From Coemansia sp. RSA 1804 (Eukaryota > Kickxellomycota > Kickxellomycetes > Kickxellales > Kickxellaceae): DNA of 22,678 bases. Shown here one piece after another: positions 17,446 through 22,678 of the stretch (position 1 is its first letter; each line of letters begins with the position of its first letter). Both the position numbers and the translations under genes were made by a program. A model generated the notes under the pieces. It made no database searches and had not been told where the DNA came from. It worked only from the letters and a program-made list of their open reading frames with translations. The stretch lies in assembly GCA_027578815.1 (NCBI GenBank), contig JANBTH010000270.1:1-22678 (forward strand). The letters are read 5' to 3'.

Positions 17446-17491
17446 CGATAGAGAATATAGGTTGCTATAAAAGCAGCTATATTCTCTATCG
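17446..17491. repeat. Hairpin A in arm R2
   Basis: A perfect 15 bp stem, CGATAGAGAATATAG / CTATATTCTCTATCG, extended inward by TTGC/GCAG around a TATAAAA loop, which is the reverse complement of the L2 loop. Compared with L2, at least three stem positions differ on both sides so that pairing is kept. Confidence 0.85.
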
Positions 17492-17610
17492 GGAAGGAGG
17501 ATGTTTTCCCTAGGTAGTCTTTAGTTTGATTTTATTAAAAAGAAAATTCAAAACGAAACAGTCTACGATAAAGATAGTGTTAGAACGCGGTAAACACGCT
17601 TTCTAGGGCT

Positions 17611-18016
17611 CAAGATGTAAGCCCAACAAACCCGTTTACAATAAATCAATCTCTTTTGGTGGAAACAAAAACACAACGTAGTTAGGTCCCTTTGACATTC
17701 ATTCAGCTTGCTTGATATCCTTGATCACGGAAAGCTGATGGATGGTTTAATTTCATTCTCATCTCCCCCCAGAAAAAAATTAACACTGAGCTTAATGATC
17801 CATAAAAATAAAAATCAACCTTTTTTTGCTCTTCGTTATTTTTCTACTTACTTTGTCATTGCCAGCTCCTTTGATTCAAGGTTGTCTCTTCTATTCTTTT
17901 ATTATTATCTCATATATATTGCCTTTGCATACCACCTAGCGCATCGCTTTTTAGACAAACGTCTCTTCGCCAAAAGTAGAAATAACGAGAGGAAACGCCC
18001 TCTGCTGAAACCGACA
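17611..18016 (+). promoter_or_regulatory. Upstream region of RPC1
   Basis: This spacer of about 400 bp contains the second 32 bp repeat copy, pyrimidine-rich tracts (about 17880-17910) and a TATA-like CATATATATT (17911-17920), 97 bases before the chosen start. The coding frame happens to be open through part of it, but that translation is low-complexity and has no counterpart in RPC1 proteins. Confidence 0.4.
17696..17727 (+). repeat. 32 bp imperfect direct repeat, right copy
   Basis: Matches 15513-15544 at 26 of 32 positions by eye, in the same orientation, immediately beyond the repeat tract on the RPC1 side. Confidence 0.6.
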
Positions 18017-21000
18017 ATGAAGGAGCCGGTGCTGGTTCAGGCGCCAAAGCAAATGTACGTTGTTTTTCTCATTTTCTCTCTTGTTTCAGCCGTGTCAAAT
18101 TGGCTCTACAAAGGCCTGCAATATGACCGGCAGGACTATGAGACCCAGACAAAGTGCTTAATGAGCCAACTGCTTTTTTTTCTATTTGTGTTTCACTGTA
18201 GCCATTGCATCCAGTTTGGCGTCCCGAGCCCCCATGACATCCGGCAGGCAGCCGAGGTGGCAATCAACCAGCGCGACCTGTATCTCGCCGAGAACCACCG
18301 ACCGGTGCCGCACGGCGTGCTTGATCCGCGTCTGGGGATCTCGAACAAATCAGACACGTGCGCCACATGCGGCCAGAACATGTCGGACTGCGTAGGCCAC
18401 TGGGGATACATCGATCTGTGCGTGCCGGTCTTCCACTATGGCTTCTTCAAGATCACGCAGAACATCCTCCAGGACATCTGCAAGTCGTGCTCGCGCGTGA
18501 TGCTGGAGGAGACCGACCGCCGCGCGTTTCTGAAGAAGCTGCGCGCACCCGGCATCGATGGACTGCAGACGCGCGCGCTTGTCAAGGCTGTCAACGACCG
18601 GTGCAAGAAGGTCACCTACTGTCCTCATTGCGGCGGCACAAACGGGGTGGTCAAGAAGGCTGGGCCGATGAAGATCATCCACGACAAGTACCGCAAGAAG
18701 GCCACCTCCGACGAGCAGGACGAGTTCAGGAAGACCATGGACAACGCAGCGCAGGCCGATCCGCAGCTCAGCATGTTTATTTCGCGCCCGCAGAGCGAGG
18801 AGATGACGCCGTTGCGCGTGTACAACATGTTCAAGAACATCTCGGACGAAGACTGCGAGCTGATGGGGCTCAACGCAAGTAGCGGAAGACCAGAGCTGTT
18901 CCTGTGGACCAGTATTCCGGTCCCGCCCGTGTGCATCCGGCCCTCTGTTGCCCAGGACGGCGCCAGCAACGAGGACGATCTGACGGTCAAGCTCTCTGAG
19001 ATCATATTCACCAACGCGCTCATCGAGGCCGGGATGCGCCAGGGCGCCGGCACCGTCAACATCATGGAGCAGTGGGACTATCTCGGACTAGCCATCGCCA
19101 TGTATATTAACAGCGACGTTCCTGGTGCTCCGCTGGCGCTGGTTGGCAAGCCCATCCGCGGCTTCACGCAGCGTCTCAAGGGAAAGCAGGGCCGCTTCCG
19201 AGGCAATCTTTCCGGAAAGCGTGTGGACTTTAGCGGTCGCACTGTGATCTCGCCCGATCCCAACATGCGCATCGACGAGGTTGCCGTCCCAGAGCGTGTT
19301 GCCAAGACCTTGACATACCCGGAACGCGTGACGCCGCACAACCTGAGCCGGCTGCAGCGGCTCGTAACCAACGGGCCCGACGTGCATCCCGGCGCAAACT
19401 ACGTGTATCTTTCACAGAACGGCCAGAAGCGCTATCTGATCCGCTCGATCCGCGAGCAGACGGCGCGCAGCCTGCGTGTGGGCGACGTGGTTGACAGGCA
19501 TCTGAGCGACGGCGACGTGGTTCTGTTCAACCGGCAGCCGTCGCTCCATCGTCTCTCGATCATGTCGCACTCGGTGCGCATCATGCCGTGGCGTACATTC
19601 CGCTTCAACGAGTGCGTGTGCACTCCGTACAACGCCGACTTTGATGGCGACGAGATGAATCTGCATGTGCCGCAGACCGAGGAGGCGCGGATTGAGGCGC
19701 GCGAGCTGCTGGGCGTGTGCAACAACCTTGTCACGCCGCGCAACGGTGAGCCTATCATCGGCGCCACGCAGGATTTTATCACAACGGCGTACCTTATCAC
19801 GCAGAAGGACCGCTTCTACGACCGCTCGCAGTTTGTGCAGATCGTGTCATACTGCTTCGACGCAAACGTCCACATCGACATTCCTCCGCCCTGCATCGTT
19901 AAGCCCAGGCGCCTTTGGTCAGGAAAGCAGATCATCAACGTCATGCTGCGGCCCAACAAGGCGTCGCATGTGCTGCTGAATCTGGAGGCCGAGACAAAGT
20001 CCTTCAGACGCGCGCCTATTCCCGATCTGTGTCCGAACGACGGGTACCTGATCATCCGCAACAGCGAGATGATGTGCGGCATCCTGGACAAGAAGGTAGT
20101 TGGCGATGGCAAGAAGGACTCGATCTTCTTTGTTGCGCTACGTGACTACGGCACCGAGGAGGCGGCGTCTCTGATGAACCGACTGGCAAAGCTCTCGGCC
20201 AGATGGAGCTGCAACCAGGGCTTCTCAATCGGACTGTCGGACGTCACCCCAGGCGTGAAGCTCTGCGAGCGCAAGGACACGCTGATCGAGGACGCTTATG
20301 CCGAGTGCGACGAGTTCATTGAGCAGAGTCGCGCCGGATCCCTGGAACGGCTTCCCGGCTGCGATGCGGCGAAGACGCTCGAGAACACGGTGTCGCAGGT
20401 TCTTTCGGACGTGCGCAAACATGCCGGCAGCATCTGCATGGAGGAGCTCGGCCGCTTCAATGCGCCGCTGATCATGGCCACCTGCGGATCCAAGGGAAGC
20501 GAGACCAACGTGTGCCAGATGGTGGCCTGTGTCGGGCAGCAGATCGTCAGCGGCGACCGTATAGCCGACGGTTTCACCGACCGCACATTACCCCATTTCC
20601 TCAAAAAGTCTCGTACTCCGCTGGCTAAAGGCTTCGTTGCCAACAGTTTCTACACGGGTCTTTACCCAACCGAATTCTTCTTCCACGCGGCCTCAGGACG
20701 TGAGGGTCTTGTTGATGCCGCTGTCAAGACCGCCGAGACCGGATACATGCAACGCCGTCTCGTCAAGGCGTTCGAGGACCTGCGTGTGCACTACGATTCG
20801 TCCGTACGCAACTCTGCCGGAATCATGGTGCAGTTCGAGTACGGAGGCGACTCGCTTGATCCGTACTGTATGGAGGGCGAGGGCGTCCCCGTTGTGTTCA
20901 AGCGCAACTGGAACCACGTGTGCAACACGGTTGGGCTGCGAGCCGACGGGAGCGACGAGCAGCTTGCGCCCTTCCAGCTCACGCATATTGTTGACAGAGC

Positions 21001-22501
21001 GCTGCAGGAGCCGCGCTTTGTTGACTGGACCACGACGAGCTGGCGCCAGCAGTTCCGCGACTTTATCGACGAAAGAGTTGTCAGTCGGCTTGTGTCCCTG
21101 CGCACGGACTACGGCCTTAAGCCCTACGCCGACATCCCTGCTGGCCTGGAAAGGGACGCCGAGGATCAGGCCGCAAAGCCGAAACCCAGAGGAAGGAAGC
21201 CAAAGAGCAAGGCGGCTGCCGAAAGCGCAAAGACCCCGGCCGAGCGTCTGTCGGACGCAGTCATGGCGTGGTCGCTGGCCAAGGCAGACTCCGACGCAGC
21301 CGCACCCAGAGGCGTGTGCAACATCGTCAACAACAAGCTCCGTGTGACGCGCACTGTGCTGGAGGGATTCCTTGATCTGTGCATCCGCAAATACCAGCAC
21401 TCGCGGGTCGACCCAGGAACGGCGGTTGGCGCGATCGGCGCACAGAGTATCGGTGAGCCAACCACGCAGATGACGCTGAAGGCGTTCCATTTTGCCGGTA
21501 TCGGCAGCATGAACGTCACCATGGGTGTGCCGCGTATCAAGGAGATCATCAACGCCGCCAAGAAGATCAGCACCCCGATGGTTGACTGCAAACTGGTCAA
21601 CGAGACAAGCGTGTCGTCGGCACGGATTGTCAAGGGCCGCACGGAGAAGACGATGCTGCGGGACGTGGCGCGCAGTATCTCGGAGGTGCTGTCGGCGTCG
21701 GCGTGCTACATCCGGATCTCAATCGACATGGAGTGTATCCGGAAGCTGCAGCTTGAGCTGACGCTCACCGACATATGCAACGCTGTTGCAAATGCGCCAA
21801 AACTCAAGATCGGCGCCAGCAACGTGCATGTCGAGCGGCCGTGCAGTCTCAACGTCTATGTCAGTCCCAAGGACCCGCAGCAGCTGTACTACGAGCTACA
21901 GAATCTCAAGCGCGCGCTGCCTGGAATCGTTATCCACGGAATAGCCGAGGCGCAGCGGTCGGTGATTATAAAGAAACCGCGGTGCGAGGGCCAGTACAAG
22001 CTGAACGTCGAGGGCAACTGCCTGCGCGACGTAATGAACATCGAGGGCATCGATGGGCGCAGCACCTTCAGCAACCATATACTGGAGAACCAGCAGGTGC
22101 TGGGCATTGAGGCCGCGCGTCGCATCATGATCCGCGAGCTGGAGACGATCTTCGAAGGCTACAGCATTGCCATCGACATGCGGCACCTGATGCTGCTGGG
22201 CGATCTGATGACGTGCAAGGGCGAGTTCCTGGGCATCACGCGGTACGGAATTGCCAAGATGAACGACTCGGTTATGATGCTTGCGTCGTTCGAGAAGACC
22301 ACAGACCATCTCTTCGATGCCGCTGTCTTTGGCAAGCGCGATATGGTTCACGGCGTCTCCGAGCGCATCATCATGGGCCAGCAGATGCCTGTGGGAACCG
22401 GCGTCTTCAAGCTGCTGATGGACTATGACCGCGATGTGCCGCCCACCCGACGGGCCCTGCTATTCGACGAGCCAACCAGAACAGCAGCAGCAGCAGCGTA
22501 A
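18017..22501 (+). CDS. RPC1: RNA polymerase III largest subunit (two exons: 18017-18054, 18202-22501)
   Basis: The spliced protein is 1445 residues (yeast Rpc1 1460). RNA polymerase III makes tRNAs, 5S rRNA and U6 RNA, and this subunit supplies half of the active site. After splicing, the start reads MKEPVLVQAPKQI-HCIQFGV, lining up without gaps with yeast MKEVVVSETPKRIKGLEFSA. Visible landmarks are the clamp zinc site CATCGQNMSDCVGHWGY, a second CPHC site, the RLKGKQGRFRGNLSGKRVDFSGRTVISPDPN block, the Mg-binding loop NADFDGDEMNLH (D492, D494, D496), the bridge helix segment (KGFVANSFYTGL...GREGLVDAAVKTAETGYMQRRL), and the trigger loop with H1109. The C-terminal GITRYGIAKM and SFEKTTDHLFDAA blocks are Pol III-specific. 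Unusual points are T1100 in GEPTTQMT, A1107 before FH, and a basic AT-hook-like insertion near 1006-1016. It ends in five alanines. Confidence 0.97.
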   Translation: MKEPVLVQAPKQMYVVFLIFSLVSAVSNWLYKGLQYDRQDYETQTKCLMSQLLFFLFVFHCSHCIQFGVPSPHDIRQAAEVAINQRDLYLAENHRPVPHGVLDPRLGISNKSDTCATCGQNMSDCVGHWGYIDLCVPVFHYGFFKITQNILQDICKSCSRVMLEETDRRAFLKKLRAPGIDGLQTRALVKAVNDRCKKVTYCPHCGGTNGVVKKAGPMKIIHDKYRKKATSDEQDEFRKTMDNAAQADPQLSMFISRPQSEEMTPLRVYNMFKNISDEDCELMGLNASSGRPELFLWTSIPVPPVCIRPSVAQDGASNEDDLTVKLSEIIFTNALIEAGMRQGAGTVNIMEQWDYLGLAIAMYINSDVPGAPLALVGKPIRGFTQRLKGKQGRFRGNLSGKRVDFSGRTVISPDPNMRIDEVAVPERVAKTLTYPERVTPHNLSRLQRLVTNGPDVHPGANYVYLSQNGQKRYLIRSIREQTARSLRVGDVVDRHLSDGDVVLFNRQPSLHRLSIMSHSVRIMPWRTFRFNECVCTPYNADFDGDEMNLHVPQTEEARIEARELLGVCNNLVTPRNGEPIIGATQDFITTAYLITQKDRFYDRSQFVQIVSYCFDANVHIDIPPPCIVKPRRLWSGKQIINVMLRPNKASHVLLNLEAETKSFRRAPIPDLCPNDGYLIIRNSEMMCGILDKKVVGDGKKDSIFFVALRDYGTEEAASLMNRLAKLSARWSCNQGFSIGLSDVTPGVKLCERKDTLIEDAYAECDEFIEQSRAGSLERLPGCDAAKTLENTVSQVLSDVRKHAGSICMEELGRFNAPLIMATCGSKGSETNVCQMVACVGQQIVSGDRIADGFTDRTLPHFLKKSRTPLAKGFVANSFYTGLYPTEFFFHAASGREGLVDAAVKTAETGYMQRRLVKAFEDLRVHYDSSVRNSAGIMVQFEYGGDSLDPYCMEGEGVPVVFKRNWNHVCNTVGLRADGSDEQLAPFQLTHIVDRALQEPRFVDWTTTSWRQQFRDFIDERVVSRLVSLRTDYGLKPYADIPAGLERDAEDQAAKPKPRGRKPKSKAAAESAKTPAERLSDAVMAWSLAKADSDAAAPRGVCNIVNNKLRVTRTVLEGFLDLCIRKYQHSRVDPGTAVGAIGAQSIGEPTTQMTLKAFHFAGIGSMNVTMGVPRIKEIINAAKKISTPMVDCKLVNETSVSSARIVKGRTEKTMLRDVARSISEVLSASACYIRISIDMECIRKLQLELTLTDICNAVANAPKLKIGASNVHVERPCSLNVYVSPKDPQQLYYELQNLKRALPGIVIHGIAEAQRSVIIKKPRCEGQYKLNVEGNCLRDVMNIEGIDGRSTFSNHILENQQVLGIEAARRIMIRELETIFEGYSIAIDMRHLMLLGDLMTCKGEFLGITRYGIAKMNDSVMMLASFEKTTDHLFDAAVFGKRDMVHGVSERIIMGQQMPVGTGVFKLLMDYDRDVPPTRRALLFDEPTRTAAAAA
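18055..18201 (+). other. Spliceosomal intron of RPC1
   Basis: The 147 nt intron has donor AAAT|GTACGT and acceptor TTTCACTGTAG|CC, in phase 2 (AT + C = Ile). Removing it restores ungapped alignment with yeast Rpc1. The intron is a multiple of three and contains no stop in the coding frame, so retained transcripts would stay in frame. A second TTGTTTCAG at about 18090 would make an intron of only 36 nt and is unlikely to be used. Confidence 0.88.
22482..22496 (+). repeat. (CAG)5 at the end of RPC1
   Basis: The run is read in the GCA frame and encodes the C-terminal alanines. The similar run in INTS4 is read as Gln. Confidence 0.7.
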
Positions 22502-22605
22502 CAACGCCCCTCCTTGTTCATTTTATTTTTGATAGTAATATATACAGATTCAATGTTTTTTCCGTTTGGTCTGGAGTTGTTGCTTTTTTTGCTGTTTGGA
22601 GAACG

Positions 22606-22611
22606 AATAAA
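22606..22611 (+). terminator. Polyadenylation signal of RPC1
   Basis: An AATAAA lies 105 bases after the stop in an AT-rich 3' region. Nothing else is recognisable from there to the end of the window. Confidence 0.5.
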
Positions 22612-22678
22612 ATATTAAAATTACTTGTATGCTGCAGAAGAAGAAGAGAAATGGGGGAAATAGAAATGCTGGATTGAG

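Larger units (their letters stand above)
17312..17586 (-). repeat. Repeat arm R2 (right arm of the second element)
   Basis: Inverted counterpart of L2 and L1. From inside to outside it has module B (17315-17402), TAGGATTTGAT, AGTGTATTCC, hairpin A (17446-17491), GGAAGGAGGA, GTTTTCC, AGGTAGTC, TTTTATTAAAAAGAAAA and GTCTACGATA. Similarity to the outer part of L1 may continue to about 17610. Confidence 0.75.
15829..17610. mobile_element. Repeat tract with two divergent terminal-inverted-repeat (MITE-like) elements
   Basis: Four arms of one repeat family are recognisable: L1 (about 15845-16074, forward), R1 (inverted; inner part 16231-16345, probable outer part 16872-16995), L2 (17031-17262, forward) and R2 (17312-17586, inverted). 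Shared landmarks in order from the outside are CGTAG/GGTAG, TTCTTTTAATAAA, ACTACCT, a long hairpin with a GCTTTTATAG-type loop, GAATACACT, AATCCTA, TGTGATGA and GATGTTAACAT. L2 and R2 form one symmetrical element with a unique core of about 50 bp. L1 and R1 form another, which contains a gene fragment. The outermost ends also look inverted (GGCTAGAAA near 15829, TTTCTAGGGC near 17600). No transposase and no clear target-site duplication are visible. The family is unassigned. Confidence 0.7.

Noticed and set aside
15829..17610. CRISPR array or tRNA cluster as an explanation of the repeats
   Set aside because: Repeats are long, inverted and few, with no regular spacers. Hairpins lack any tRNA cloverleaf or A/B-box pattern.
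17708..18016. Upstream in-frame extension of RPC1 by 103 codons
   Set aside because: It starts at TTG and translates to AT-driven Phe/Tyr/Lys/Ser-rich sequence. MKEPVLVQAPKQ at 18017 matches the true N-terminus of yeast Rpc1.

Overview
The window looks like nuclear DNA from a fungus outside the Dikarya; Kickxellomycotina or a similar early-diverging lineage is my best guess. The reasons are single-copy eukaryotic housekeeping genes with few, short introns near the 5' ends, GC-rich coding regions separated by AT-rich spacers, an RNA polymerase III subunit whose N-terminus lines up with yeast RPC1, and a recognisable Integrator subunit (INTS4), a complex missing from the model yeasts. The taxonomic call is inference, made without a database search.

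Layout, left to right: the 3' end of a PP2A B55 regulatory subunit (+, 1-378); a small membrane protein with two LITAF-type zinc domains (+, 1063-1845); a large KDM3-type JmjC protein whose iron ligands are substituted (-, 1924-6293, one intron); mitochondrial ribosomal protein uL16m (+, 6950-7639); ALG7, the first enzyme of lipid-linked oligosaccharide synthesis (-, 7794-9428); INTS4 (+, 9742-12906); STT3, the catalytic oligosaccharyltransferase subunit (-, 13037-15316); a 1.8 kb repeat-rich tract with a broken PD-(D/E)XK nuclease-family gene (15829-17610); and RPC1, the largest subunit of RNA polymerase III (+, 18017-22501, one intron). From LITAF to STT3 the genes alternate in strand. This gives three tight convergent pairs (gaps of 78, 154 and 130 bp) and two shared divergent promoters (656 and 313 bp).

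The genes do not form one pathway. ALG7 and STT3 are the first and last dedicated steps of N-glycosylation. INTS4, RPC1 and the JmjC protein act on RNA or chromatin. These are eukaryotic neighbours rather than an operon.

The least ordinary stretch is 15829-17610. It holds two divergent copies of a terminal-inverted-repeat element. Each arm carries a long hairpin whose stem sequence differs between arms while base pairing is kept by paired changes, plus a second palindromic module at the inner border. One copy contains the C-terminal part of an AAA-ATPase-like/PD-(D/E)XK gene. The other main oddities are the apparently inactive JmjC domain, the tandem LITAF protein, and an unusual residue in the RPC1 trigger-loop signature.
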